A stretch of DNA of 64,000 nucleotides. Source: a virus. The notes beneath the pieces are model-generated. The model saw nothing but the letters and a program-made list of their open reading frames with translations. It had not been told where the DNA came from and ran no database searches. The translations under genes and the position numbers were made by a program. Position 1 is the stretch's first letter; the number at the start of each line of letters is the position of its first letter. Where the stretch lies: positions 1 to 64,000 of IMG/VR virus record IMGVR_UViG_3300021961_000037; one strand, given 5' to 3'. Below are positions 15,408 to 23,602 of this stretch, piece by piece.

Positions 15408-15480
15408 ACAGGAATACGGTACTCCATCTGCATGCCCACCAACGGGAAGGGGGTTGCATTTTGGTGGTATCTCTCTCAAC

Positions 15481-15493
15481 TAGTGTCTTCACT
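15481..15493 (+). promoter_or_regulatory. -10 box, leaderless start
   Basis: TAGTGT (15481-15486) with 7 nt to the ATG at 15494. The same hexamer and gap occur at 8220 and 54120. Confidence 0.45.
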
Positions 15494-15760
15494 ATGGCAT
15501 CAAAGAAAAAGACACCAACAAAGAGCAACAAAAAGAAGACAACAACCAAGAAGAAGGCTGCTCCCAAGAAGAGCCGCCCTGCCTCAACATCGACAGCCAA
15601 GGCTTCGGTCGCTAAGGCACAGGTTGAGGTCGCTGCTGCTGTCTCCAGTGTTGAGCCGGTCGCTAAGGAAGTGGCAGGGAATGTAGTCGTTTACGCAAAC
15701 GATGTGAAGTCCAAGTCGCTCCGCCAGCGCGTCCTCGCCTGGTTCCGCAACGCACAGTAA
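15494..15760 (+). CDS. Histone H1-like Lys/Ala-rich protein
   Basis: This 88-residue protein has an N-terminal half that is nearly all Lys, Thr, Ala, Ser and Pro (SKKKTPTKSNKKKTTTKKKA), like the tails of histone H1 and actinobacterial HupB. A short amphipathic C-terminal segment with an RQRVLAWFR motif follows. It probably binds DNA without sequence specificity. The ATG at 15494 is chosen because TAGTGT (15481-15486) lies 7 nt upstream and the frame before it makes no sense. A deacetylase-fold gene 4 kb away offers a speculative partner. Confidence 0.75.
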   Translation: MASKKKTPTKSNKKKTTTKKKAAPKKSRPASTSTAKASVAKAQVEVAAAVSSVEPVAKEVAGNVVVYANDVKSKSLRQRVLAWFRNAQ

Positions 15761-15803
15761 CTTTTCCTATCGCAGATAGGCAAGGTACATTTGCTGTTTT
15801 GTG

Positions 15804-16181
15804 CTACCCCGAAATGGGTTGCCGCACAACGGAAATATCTATTCTGTCGGCCAGTTGACGTAAAAGTTTTACGCCCTGTGCTGTCTCATGCATAGAGCAC
15901 CAGTCCTCTAGCCCGCTATCAATCATTGCTTCAAGGTACTCAACACCAACTAAAAATTTGGCGATGTTCGCTTTAGGAACACCATACTTTTCGATATCGG
16001 TTTCTTCCTTGTTCAATAGTTTCTCTGATGCTCCGCAGGCAAGCAACAGTGCGCCGACAATATCTACAGACTTTGTGTATGGGTCATATGTCAGCGTTTT
16101 GGACATCCCGCGGTTCTGCAGGATGTCAGACGCCTGTCTGTATATGCCATGCACGCCCATGTCGTGTAAGCAGAAAAACAT
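15804..16181 (-). CDS. DUF6197-like protein
   Basis: The 125-residue protein resembles DUF6197 of actinobacteria and their phages: an early helix, a middle VDIVGALLLACGASEKLL segment, and a C-terminal W-x(6)-TAQGVKLLRQLADRI helix. The function of that family is unknown. The ATG at 16181 lies 2 nt after the ribonucleotide reductase stop, so it is co-transcribed with it. Earlier starts would fall inside the reductase gene. The family call rests on pattern similarity only. Confidence 0.6.
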   Translation of the reverse strand: MFFCLHDMGVHGIYRQASDILQNRGMSKTLTYDPYTKSVDIVGALLLACGASEKLLNKEETDIEKYGVPKANIAKFLVGVEYLEAMIDSGLEDWCSMHETAQGVKLLRQLADRIDISVVRQPISG

Positions 16182-16183
16182 GA

Positions 16184-18115
16184 TTAACGAATTGGGCAAG
16201 CCCCAGAAGCGCAAGCATCCATATCCAAATCGTCACCCGATGTGTTGCTGAGTTTGATGCTCATGTCAATCTTCTTTGACATTGCGTTGTATTCGTCCTC
16301 CGTTATTTCCTCATATGGGGGCAACGGGAAGTTGTGGTCGCTATGCAAAAGGAATGAAACTGACTTTACATTCTCGTCGTAGTTCTTGGACAACCATTCC
16401 TTGATGGAGTCAAGTTCGTCCTTCTTGTAATAAACAGTTACGGACACAGCATTGTCTGCCCATACCCTCTGCATTTTTGCGACCCACTCCAACTGTTCAA
16501 TGGCGGTCATGTTCTTGGCAAGAATGGCGTTATCTGGCGACTTGCACGGGAACTCCACGACGTACTTGGTGTGATCTTCACGACCATCCAATCCGATATC
16601 CCACACCACTTTGTGCCCACGCTTGCGCAGCGAGTCAACTAGAGCGTCAGCGGCCCCAAAGCGCACTCGCCGAATGTAGAAAGGTGCAAATGCTGGGTGA
16701 ATACCCGGTGTGACCCCTGGGAGAAGGGAAAGCGTTCCAGACGGCTGAACAGTGGTCAAACGAACAGACTTCGGCAAATTGTTTTTCGCTGAATACGTTT
16801 CGTCATATTCTTCAAGAGCCTTATACGCATTTGACAGCCACCCAATCTGCTGTTCAGTGCACTGGAGGATTCCAGTGATGCTCTGACCTAGGCGTGCATT
16901 CTTTCGAACGATGTTTGTCGTCTTTTCGTATGGGTATTCCAGTCTGGTGATTTGCTTCTGGAGCATGTAGAGCAAACGGGAAATTTCTCGTAGTTCTTTC
17001 TCCGAGCGAACATTCGGAAGGAATATGGTTGCGAGGTTGCATGATTCTCCGTCACCCAATGCAATCTCTGCACATGGGTTGAATCCCTCAACTGTGTTAT
17101 CAGCCTTCGCTTCCCCAGTTCGCCCATACTTTCTTGCTAGACGGCGGTTGACAAGACCATAGGGCTCACCATTGCCCGTGTAGCCCTTCCAGAGTTCTGG
17201 TTGGATGTGCTCGTAGTAATCGGCATAAATGCTGTTGTTGCTGTTTGCTCGCCATGCTGGGATGTCGCCAGATGCCCAGTTTTTTGCTCGCAAAAACAGC
17301 ACATCGTCCGGGTCTCCGATAGCGATTTGGGCAGAACGGCGAGACGACCCAGAAACAACAATTCGTCCAATGATGTTGCATATGTCAAGAACATCAATGG
17401 AACGCAACTTCTTGCCTTCACGGTTGTGGAACACCTTGGAAATGTCTTCAATGCCCTCCACTAGTGCGCCAGGTCCGCTTGCGGTTCCACCAAACGTCTT
17501 CAGTGGGGCACCAAACTCACGAATCAGAATCGTTGAGTACGAGAAAGACTTTCCCGTTTCAAAGAATGATTTCAGGACACTGTGTAGAAGTCGTCGCCAC
17601 CCTTGGCGGGAGTCTGGGACGATGATGTCAGCATCGTTTGACCGCTCGTGTGTGATTCGTACACCTGGCTTCACTTTTGGAAGGTCGTGAATCTTCGATC
17701 GCTCAACGGAAAAACCAACACCTCCACCGAGCATCAAGTAATCGAAAAGAAGTTCAAAATCTTCAATTGATTCAATGTTTGTGAAATAGCAGTTGTTCAG
17801 CGATGAGGCGTTGAATTTTTTGATTAGTGGAGTTCCGAGTTGCCATAGTGCGCGACCAGAGAAAGAGCAACGCAGGTTGTAGACATGGTCAAAGATTGAT
17901 TCCAAATCTTTTTGTGTCCATTGGACGCCGATGTCTACCGCACCGTTTACGCATCGTGAAACTGTTTCAATCCATGTTTCATTTCGATCAAGACCTTCAA
18001 TTGGTCGAGAGTACGTGCGGAGGTAAACGATTTCTCCAAGCCCACTAAAACCCCACGGAGGTGTTACATGACGGTATTGTTCCAAAAATTCTGGGGTTAG
18101 TGATGCCTTGGACAT
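16184..18115 (-). CDS. nrdJ: Adenosylcobalamin-dependent ribonucleoside reductase (class II)
   Basis: This 643-residue enzyme of the monomeric B12-dependent class makes deoxynucleotides for phage replication. Visible features are SSLNNCYFTN (first redox Cys), FDYLMLGGGVGFSVERS, the radical-site segment FNPCAEIALGD, SCNLATIFLPN, the phosphate loop QPSGTLSLLPG, and a C-terminal shuttle pair C635/C640 (CASGACPI). No metallo-subunit gene is present, as expected for class II. It has its own promoter about 45 nt upstream of the start; that leader is too short for a cobalamin riboswitch. Confidence 0.95.
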   Translation of the reverse strand: MSKASLTPEFLEQYRHVTPPWGFSGLGEIVYLRTYSRPIEGLDRNETWIETVSRCVNGAVDIGVQWTQKDLESIFDHVYNLRCSFSGRALWQLGTPLIKKFNASSLNNCYFTNIESIEDFELLFDYLMLGGGVGFSVERSKIHDLPKVKPGVRITHERSNDADIIVPDSRQGWRRLLHSVLKSFFETGKSFSYSTILIREFGAPLKTFGGTASGPGALVEGIEDISKVFHNREGKKLRSIDVLDICNIIGRIVVSGSSRRSAQIAIGDPDDVLFLRAKNWASGDIPAWRANSNNSIYADYYEHIQPELWKGYTGNGEPYGLVNRRLARKYGRTGEAKADNTVEGFNPCAEIALGDGESCNLATIFLPNVRSEKELREISRLLYMLQKQITRLEYPYEKTTNIVRKNARLGQSITGILQCTEQQIGWLSNAYKALEEYDETYSAKNNLPKSVRLTTVQPSGTLSLLPGVTPGIHPAFAPFYIRRVRFGAADALVDSLRKRGHKVVWDIGLDGREDHTKYVVEFPCKSPDNAILAKNMTAIEQLEWVAKMQRVWADNAVSVTVYYKKDELDSIKEWLSKNYDENVKSVSFLLHSDHNFPLPPYEEITEDEYNAMSKKIDMSIKLSNTSGDDLDMDACASGACPIR

Positions 18116-18159
18116 TGATTGCGCCTTTTCTTTCGTAGATAGAATTAGATAAGAGGATA

Positions 18160-18188
18160 ATTATACGCCAGCCCCCTCTTTCAGTAAA
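18160..18188 (-). promoter_or_regulatory. Promoter for the ribonucleotide reductase
   Basis: TTTACT (18188-18183), 17 bp spacer, TATAAT (18165-18160). The 5' leader is about 40 nt and includes AAAGG near the start, so this gene uses a Shine-Dalgarno site. Confidence 0.75.
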
Positions 18189-18194
18189 TTGGAC

Positions 18195-18497
18195 TTACTG
18201 ATTAATTAGACCAAGTTCACGTGCTGTGGATAAAGGGATTGCTTGCCCTTTTCTGTACTTGAGAACTTTGATTGTTTGTCTGGGCGCAATTTGCTTTTCC
18301 TCGTAGATATTTTCTTCCACAACAAACATTTGGTCTTTGTCAAGCGACGGGAATACACCCACTCCGAAAATGCGTTCTGGTGGGATATGGTTTTCTGGAA
18401 TGCAGTCACCAGTCGGGTGCCCACAAACTGGGCATGGTGAGCGATCTGCTCGAATTAGGCGGATATCTCCGTAGATGTACTCTTCTGACTCGCCCAT
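18195..18497 (-). CDS. Zinc-ribbon-like hypothetical protein
   Basis: The 100-residue protein has CPVCGHPTGDC at residues 22-32, a compact metal-binding knuckle, followed by PPERIFGVGVFPSLD and a C-terminal segment KVLKYRKGQAIPLSTARELG. It looks like a small conserved phage protein; the role is unknown. TAACAT lies 6 nt before the ATG. It precedes the reductase gene, separated by that gene's promoter. Confidence 0.72.
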   Translation of the reverse strand: MGESEEYIYGDIRLIRADRSPCPVCGHPTGDCIPENHIPPERIFGVGVFPSLDKDQMFVVEENIYEEKQIAPRQTIKVLKYRKGQAIPLSTARELGLINQ

Positions 18498-18503
18498 TTC
18501 AAG

Positions 18504-18509
18504 ATGTTA
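18504..18509 (-). promoter_or_regulatory. -10 box, leaderless start
   Basis: TAACAT (18509-18504), 6 nt before the ATG at 18497, immediately after the terminator of the upstream gene. Confidence 0.5.
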
Positions 18510-18516
18510 CTACACA

Positions 18517-18546
18517 GCAAAAGGGCGGCACCTTTCGGTGCCGCCC
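18517..18546 (-). terminator. Rho-independent terminator
   Basis: A perfect 10-bp stem, GGGCGGCACC (18523-18532) with GGTGCCGCCC (18537-18546), carries a GAAA loop on the minus strand and is followed by TTTTGC. It ends the transcript of 18565-18801. Confidence 0.9.
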
Positions 18547-18564
18547 AATCCGCCAGAAGGGGGT

Positions 18565-18801
18565 TTATTTGTTGGCGAATTTCTTGCTTTTCTTGAGGTT
18601 TTCGTACTCTTCCTCAAAAAGTTTCTTGAACTCGGCGCTGTACTTGTTCTCTAGTACGAACCATGCGCGACGCTTTGCTTCCATCCGGCGACGGACTTCT
18701 GCCTTGCGCTCTTCCTTACGGCGCTCTCGCTCTTCTGGGGATAGCGGTTTACGTCCTCGGCGTGTTCCGAGTTTCTTTCGCATTTCTTGATATGTAGTCA
18801 T
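18565..18801 (-). CDS. Small basic helical protein
   Basis: This 78-residue, Lys/Arg/Glu-rich protein has a long amphipathic or coiled helix (SPEERERRKEERKAEVRRRM, then KKLFEEEYENLKKSKK). It is monocistronic, with a strong TTGCAA-17-TATTAT promoter, a leader of about 40 nt and a perfect terminator, which suggests abundant or separately timed expression. No family was recognised. Confidence 0.72.
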   Translation of the reverse strand: MTTYQEMRKKLGTRRGRKPLSPEERERRKEERKAEVRRRMEAKRRAWFVLENKYSAEFKKLFEEEYENLKKSKKFANK

Positions 18802-18848
18802 AGTTTGCTTTCTTGAGTGTTTTTATTTGGCCCTATCGGGTTAGTAAA

Positions 18849-18877
18849 ATAATACGGTGTTAAAAATCTAATTGCAA
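18849..18877 (-). promoter_or_regulatory. Promoter of the GGGGGTTGCA type
   Basis: TTGCAA (18877-18872), 17 bp, TATTAT (18854-18849). It is preceded by GGGGG, as in the capsid promoter near 25.13 kb. Confidence 0.65.
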
Positions 18878-18940
18878 CCCCCAAAAACTCAGATTCTCTA
18901 ATTACATCCCTGAAATTTGCCGTTCGGGGTGGGGTTGTGT

Positions 18941-18969
18941 ATCGGTGAGCCACTGGTTAGAATAACACC
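18941..18969 (+). promoter_or_regulatory. -10 box, leaderless start
   Basis: TAGAAT (18958-18963) lies 6 nt before the ATG at 18970, with a partial -35 TTGTGT 17 bp upstream. CTGGTTAGAAT is shared exactly with the minus-strand promoter before 525. Confidence 0.55.
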
Positions 18970-19476
18970 ATGAGTTATACACCATTAAAAACACTAGAAA
19001 TGCCCACTGTACGTAGCCTCAAAGAATCAGCCATAATCTGCAAAGATTTTGATGCAGTTCTTACTGTAGGACCTTCTCCTGTTGAGGTGAAGAAATTCAA
19101 TCACCCCAACCACAAGATTGTCTCTTTCGCAGATACGGCAAGCCCCCACTATCCGGATTCACCGAAACTGAGCCAAATTCTTGATGCGGTCACATGGGGG
19201 ATTGGGCAAAGCAATCTTCTTGTCCACTGCCATGCGGGTATATCCCGCTCCACCGCAACAGCGTGGGGCATCGCTATCGGCAACGGGGTGCACCCAGAGC
19301 AAGCAATTAAGATGCTATGCGAAGCACACCCAAATGATTTGTCCCTATGGTCAAATAAGGGAGATAAGCGACCCTTTGCACCAAACCTTCTAATCGTGGA
19401 ACACCTTCAAACTATTTTTGGGTTTAAAAACAACGAACTTAAAACCATTGTCCACAAGTATTCAAGTTGGTACTAA
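18970..19476 (+). CDS. Dual-specificity/tyrosine phosphatase-like protein
   Basis: The 168-residue protein contains the Cys-phosphatase P-loop HCHAGISRS (C-x5-R, near residue 85), with an upstream FADTASPHYPDS segment that could provide the general-acid Asp. The surrounding helix and strand order fits a dual-specificity phosphatase. It might remove phosphate from host or phage proteins, or act on phosphorylated nucleotides or lipids. It lies two bases upstream of a deacetylase-fold gene, so the two form an operon of putative signalling enzymes. Confidence 0.82.
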   Translation: MSYTPLKTLEMPTVRSLKESAIICKDFDAVLTVGPSPVEVKKFNHPNHKIVSFADTASPHYPDSPKLSQILDAVTWGIGQSNLLVHCHAGISRSTATAWGIAIGNGVHPEQAIKMLCEAHPNDLSLWSNKGDKRPFAPNLLIVEHLQTIFGFKNNELKTIVHKYSSWY

Positions 19477-19478
19477 AC

Positions 19479-20462
19479 ATGAGCAAACTAAATGTTTTCT
19501 ATAACAACGATTACACGGCTTCTCCTGAATCTTTTGAGACCACTCGAAAGTCAAAGTTTGTAGCCAAGAGGCTTGCCAAGCATCACGCAAATGATGTCAA
19601 TGTCGTTGATCCTCGTCATTTTGTACATCAAAGCACAATTGATGAACTCATCACCGCAACACACACCAAACAGTATGTTGACGCACTGAAAACTGGAAAA
19701 CCATTACACCTTGCAGCATCAAGCGGGTTTGAGTGGGGAGCATCAACATACGATTTTGCCCTTGCGCATGCGCATGGCGTCGTAGCATCAGTTGACTTAG
19801 TTATTGAGAACGGTGGTCGTGCTGGGACTCTTTCCTCGGGTCTTCACCATGCATCGCCGGAACATGGTTCTGGTTTTTGCACCGTGAACGGTCTTGCTGT
19901 CGGAGCGTTACGCGCCGTGCAACAAGGACGAAAAGTAATGATTCTTGACTTTGATGCACATTGCGGTGGCGGAACAATGAAGCATCTCAATCGAATGATT
20001 GAAAATGGACAAATCAATAGCGGAGACATCGTTCAGGTTGACCTGAGTGTTTCTGGATTTGATATGTACGAAACAAATACAGCCAACTACAGGCGTGTCG
20101 TTTCACTTCACTCAGACAGCAATATGGGTGACGATGGCGAAGAATCAATATCTGATTCTGGTGACGAATATATTGAGTGGATTACCGATGCTTTGGTGGC
20201 TGCTGAACTTCGTTACCAAGACGACATGATTGTTATCTATAATGCTGGAATTGACCCAATAAATGTTGTTGATTTCGGTGACCCAATGGGAGTTTTGGAG
20301 CGCAGAGAGGAACTGGTATCAAGTTGGATTGCCGATAAGCCATCAGTGTTCACACTGGCTGGTGGCTACAAGTGGAATGATTTTACGCTTGACGACATTG
20401 CGGATGGACATATCATTAACATCGCAATCTGGGCACGACACCTTGCACGGGTAAGCGCATGA
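19479..20462 (+). CDS. Histone-deacetylase-superfamily amidohydrolase
   Basis: This 327-residue protein has the arginase/deacetylase fold and all HDAC catalytic landmarks: SGLHHASPEHGSGFC (His-His pair, about residue 122), ILDFDAHCGGGT (Asp-x-His zinc ligands, about 157), YNAGIDP (third ligand Asp) and LAGGYKW (transition-state Tyr). Relatives deacetylate lysines, acetylpolyamines or acetoin-related substrates. The substrate here is open. The ATG at 19479 is chosen; a TTG four codons earlier overlaps the phosphatase gene. Confidence 0.9.
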   Translation: MSKLNVFYNNDYTASPESFETTRKSKFVAKRLAKHHANDVNVVDPRHFVHQSTIDELITATHTKQYVDALKTGKPLHLAASSGFEWGASTYDFALAHAHGVVASVDLVIENGGRAGTLSSGLHHASPEHGSGFCTVNGLAVGALRAVQQGRKVMILDFDAHCGGGTMKHLNRMIENGQINSGDIVQVDLSVSGFDMYETNTANYRRVVSLHSDSNMGDDGEESISDSGDEYIEWITDALVAAELRYQDDMIVIYNAGIDPINVVDFGDPMGVLERREELVSSWIADKPSVFTLAGGYKWNDFTLDDIADGHIINIAIWARHLARVSA

Positions 20463-20719
20463 TTAAACACGGAACATATAACGCCTATACGAATGGTGGA
20501 TGTAGGTGCGACAAGTGTCGGAAGGCTGCGTCTGACTACATGCGCCAGTATCGGTCAACTGCAAAAGGCAGAGAAACGCAACGGTACTACACTGTTTTAG
20601 GAAACAAAAAAGCACAACTAGCATCTCAGTGGGTACAAAAAAATAGACCAGATATTTGGGATGCTATAAGTAAAAAAGCGACAACAATCATTCAGGAAAA
20701 ACAAGGTAAAGGTGGTTGA
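20459..20719 (+). CDS. Small Cys-rich HGTYNAY-type protein
   Basis: The 86-residue protein begins with HGTYNAYTNGGCRCDKCRK, a motif typical of many small actinobacterial and actinophage proteins (HGT-x-x-x-Y...C-x-C-x2-C). A basic helical stretch YMRQYRSTAKGRE follows. The Cys cluster probably binds zinc, and DNA binding is plausible. It overlaps the deacetylase stop (ATGA). Confidence 0.75.
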   Translation: MIKHGTYNAYTNGGCRCDKCRKAASDYMRQYRSTAKGRETQRYYTVLGNKKAQLASQWVQKNRPDIWDAISKKATTIIQEKQGKGG

Positions 20720-20722
20720 CCA

Positions 20723-20986
20723 ATGAAAAACTCCTACAATCCACAAGAGGAAATAAGTGATATTTCACAGCGCCTAACTGAACTTGCGGAGACCTACGAA
20801 AAACGAATCAAAGCGCTTGAGGAAATGGTCATCTCCATGGAAAAACTTCTCAAAGATATGGCGACAAAAAGTGCTTACTTTGAACGCGGTCAACACCGAC
20901 TGGGCACTAAGATTGACAACATTGAAGGAACCATTGGGAAAACATTTCCCTCTATTGGAGATACGACGAAATGGACAAAACAGTAA
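20723..20986 (+). CDS. Coiled-coil hypothetical protein
   Basis: The 87-residue protein is helical, with a heptad-rich middle (YEKRIKALEEMVISMEKLLK), and should oligomerise. Its end overlaps the start of the DNA methyltransferase by 16 bases, so the two are coupled. No family was recognised. Confidence 0.7.
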   Translation: MKNSYNPQEEISDISQRLTELAETYEKRIKALEEMVISMEKLLKDMATKSAYFERGQHRLGTKIDNIEGTIGKTFPSIGDTTKWTKQ

Positions 20987-22854
20987 ACACTAAGCCAAAA
21001 CTGTTAAGCCTCTTTTCTGGCGTTGGTGGGTTTGATCTTGGTTTAGAAAATGCTGGCATGGAAACCGTTTTCCAGTGCGAATGGGACAAGCACGCTGCGG
21101 ATATCCTTCATGCACACTGGCGGGATGTTCCCAAATGGGGAGATATTTCAACCCTAACCGGGAAACACATTCTTGATTGTGCCCCAATCATAGATGTTGT
21201 TGCATGGGGGTCGCCATGCCAAGACCTTTCCGTGGCTGGCAAACGTGCGGGGTTGGGTGGCGAACGCTCAGGATTGTTCCACGAAGGTATTCGAATCATC
21301 AAAGAAATAAGGGAGTTGACAAATGGAAAATACCCAAGAATCTCTATTTGGGAAAACGTCGCCGGAGCCCTATCGTCCAGCAATGGTGCCGACTTCGGGC
21401 AAGTCCTCTACGAAATGGATGAAGCAGGGGCGTGTTTCTCGGAGTGGCGAATGTTGGATGCGCAATACTTCGGAGTCCCACAACGGCGTCGAAGAGTGTT
21501 CCTCGTCTCTGTCTTCGATTCTTCAATCGCCCAAAAGTGTCCAGACCCGTTACTACCTGTCAGCGAAGGCGTGCGCTGGGATTCTGCGGCGAGCCGACCG
21601 ACGGGGGAAGACGCTACCCGAGCGACTGAGCAAAGCCTTGGAAGCGGTAGTGAAGTCGCAAACACCATCTCTGCCAGCCTCTACCACCACGGAACAGTAG
21701 TCAATCAAGATGCAAATAATGGGCATGTAGTTGTCAACGAACCGTATACGGTGACAAGTTTTGCCAAATACGAACAAGGTGTTGGAACATTGCGTTCCAA
21801 TGGTGGCGATTTGGCTGGCGGGTCGGAAACCATACTCGTGGAAAATATTGTGTCCGACGAAAACCAAGAGCGTGTCCAAAAAGCAATCATCATGCGTCAG
21901 CGCGAAGGCAAACCCGGTGGTGGCAAGGGGCCGCTATTGTCCGTAGACAAATCGCTTACGCTGGCGGCTAATGCGAATGATCAAACATTGTTCGTAGAGG
22001 AACCGATGCTTATTGACGGTCGCCGTATTGATGATGTTCGTGTCTATGAACCTCCAGTGCAAACCTTGCAAGCACGCATGGGTACTGGTGGGAATAATGT
22101 TCCTGTCATAGGTTTTTCCCACACTCAAGGTTTGTCTGCACAACCATCCGAATCAGCGTGGCCAACCTTACGGACTCAGGGGGCAGGGATGGCGGTGGCT
22201 ATCCCAATTCAGGATGGGCGAGATATGGAGAAACACCAAAATGGTATTGGAATCGGTGAAGAAGGCGCCCCTTCCTACACAATTGACCAGACTGGTGCGC
22301 AAGCAGTTGCGTATTCAATTCGCGAGGACGCAAAAGCCAATACATTCTCTGCAACGGAACTTGACAAAGCGAACGCCTTGGGTGCGCTAAGACCATCACC
22401 CCAATCACATCATGCCCAAATGTTCATTGTTGAAAACACTGGTGGCAACTCGGTTATTCAATACGACGGCTACAACCAAAAAGTAAACGAAGATGATGTG
22501 TCTGTGACAATCAGAATTGGTCGTGACTCATCTGACTGTATTGCCCAACCACAAGAAGTCGTTGGGACTCTTCGCAGTGGAGGAGATGGCGGTGTCCCTT
22601 CAAGCCGTGGCGAACATCTGGTCATTGACAATCAGGTTCAGGAAGAGCCACTTATGGCGGTGCGGAGGCTGACCCCGCTGGAATGCGAACGACTCATGGG
22701 ATGGCCAGATGAATGGACCAGATGGAAGTCGGATGGCAGTGAGCAATCTGATACGCACCGATACAAGCAGTGCGGCAACGGTGTCGCTTCTCCGGTCGCC
22801 CAATGGATTGGCGAAACTATTGTTCGGATTATCGGCTCTGCCGACGAAAACTAG
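20971..22854 (+). CDS. dcm: DNA cytosine-C5 methyltransferase
   Basis: This 627-residue enzyme transfers a methyl group from S-adenosylmethionine to cytosine C5. Motifs visible are I (LSLFSGVGGFDLGLENAG), IV (GSPCQDLSVAG, Cys near residue 83), VI (WENVAG), VIII (QRRRRVFLVS), IX (RRLTPLECERLMGWP) and X (YKQCGNGVASPV). Between VIII and IX lies an insert of about 390 residues built of degenerate repeats centred on phrases like GTLRSNGGD, TLQARMGTGG, PTLRTQGAG and GTLRSGGDG, far longer than a usual recognition domain. No cognate endonuclease is adjacent, so it probably protects phage DNA. Confidence 0.93.
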   Translation: MDKTVNTKPKLLSLFSGVGGFDLGLENAGMETVFQCEWDKHAADILHAHWRDVPKWGDISTLTGKHILDCAPIIDVVAWGSPCQDLSVAGKRAGLGGERSGLFHEGIRIIKEIRELTNGKYPRISIWENVAGALSSSNGADFGQVLYEMDEAGACFSEWRMLDAQYFGVPQRRRRVFLVSVFDSSIAQKCPDPLLPVSEGVRWDSAASRPTGEDATRATEQSLGSGSEVANTISASLYHHGTVVNQDANNGHVVVNEPYTVTSFAKYEQGVGTLRSNGGDLAGGSETILVENIVSDENQERVQKAIIMRQREGKPGGGKGPLLSVDKSLTLAANANDQTLFVEEPMLIDGRRIDDVRVYEPPVQTLQARMGTGGNNVPVIGFSHTQGLSAQPSESAWPTLRTQGAGMAVAIPIQDGRDMEKHQNGIGIGEEGAPSYTIDQTGAQAVAYSIREDAKANTFSATELDKANALGALRPSPQSHHAQMFIVENTGGNSVIQYDGYNQKVNEDDVSVTIRIGRDSSDCIAQPQEVVGTLRSGGDGGVPSSRGEHLVIDNQVQEEPLMAVRRLTPLECERLMGWPDEWTRWKSDGSEQSDTHRYKQCGNGVASPVAQWIGETIVRIIGSADEN

Positions 22855-23255
22855 TTCTTTTTAAATTCGGCCCAGGTCTTATCTCCAACACCGAAATATT
22901 CTCTGGCGTAGCCAGATTCGATGATGTCTTTATTTAGACAAGCAGTTTTGGGGTCGTTGATATCTTCCGAAGAATAGATGCGAGCCAAAATTCGCCCGTA
23001 TTTATCGTTTTTGTCGGGGATTGTGTTCACATACACCCATTTGTGATTAGTCAACCAATCCTTTGTGAAGGCTTTGGCTTTCAAACCTAGTTCTTTTTCA
23101 GCCAAATCTTTTGTTCGTGATTCGGGCGTGTTGACACCATAAAGACGAACGCGAATCTTGTGATGGATGTTGAATCCAAGGTCAACCATTAGGTCAACCG
23201 TATCGCCATCAACTACATGCAAAACTGTTGCGCCGTACCAAAACCGTTCGCTCAT
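22851..23255 (-). CDS. Staphylococcal-nuclease-like protein
   Basis: The 134-residue SNase (thermonuclease) fold shows VVDGDTVDLMVDLG (calcium-site Asp), VRLYGVNTPE (catalytic Arg and Glu) and KYGRILARIY (second Arg). These enzymes cut DNA and RNA with calcium. No signal peptide is seen, so it acts in the cytoplasm, perhaps on host nucleic acid. It overlaps the upstream gene by TAATG and converges on the methyltransferase with a four-base overlap. Confidence 0.88.
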   Translation of the reverse strand: MSERFWYGATVLHVVDGDTVDLMVDLGFNIHHKIRVRLYGVNTPESRTKDLAEKELGLKAKAFTKDWLTNHKWVYVNTIPDKNDKYGRILARIYSSEDINDPKTACLNKDIIESGYAREYFGVGDKTWAEFKKN

Positions 23256-23596
23256 TAGGATTGTTCCTTAATCAAATTTTCTTTGATAATCCACAACTTG
23301 CAAATTGCGTCAGCCTCAATCTCACCTTCAACAATTTCGCAGCCTTTGCCACCCTCAAAGAATTCACAATTTGAGCAAATCATCCCCTCTGCTTTGAATG
23401 GTGACTTTGCCACATAATGTGCGCCATCTGAACCTGTTCCTTGATTCCATTTCCCAAACTTCTTTGAGATTGCTTCGTACATTTCATACATTGCCTTTTG
23501 ACGAGGATTCAAGTCGGCGTTGTCTTCTTCGTCAGGCTTCGCAATTACTATGCGGGCATTCTGTAAAAGCGCTCGCATTAGTTCGTGGTTATGCAT
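23255..23596 (-). CDS. Hypothetical protein with Cys motif
   Basis: The 113-residue protein starts MHNHELMRALLQNARIVIA. Near the C-terminus is MICSNCEFFEGGKGCEI, a C-x2-C...C cluster seen in phage head and capsid-associated proteins. The start at 23596 is chosen because GATAAT lies 6 nt upstream; an earlier ATG at 23641 is inside the capsid terminator. Function unknown; coupled to the nuclease gene. Confidence 0.7.
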   Translation of the reverse strand: MHNHELMRALLQNARIVIAKPDEEDNADLNPRQKAMYEMYEAISKKFGKWNQGTGSDGAHYVAKSPFKAEGMICSNCEFFEGGKGCEIVEGEIEADAICKLWIIKENLIKEQS

Positions 23597-23602
23597 ATCT
23601 CT

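Noticed and set aside
15767-15781. CCTATC/GATAGG hairpin after the H1-like gene
   Set aside because: A six-base stem with three-base loop and no U-tract; insufficient for a terminator call.
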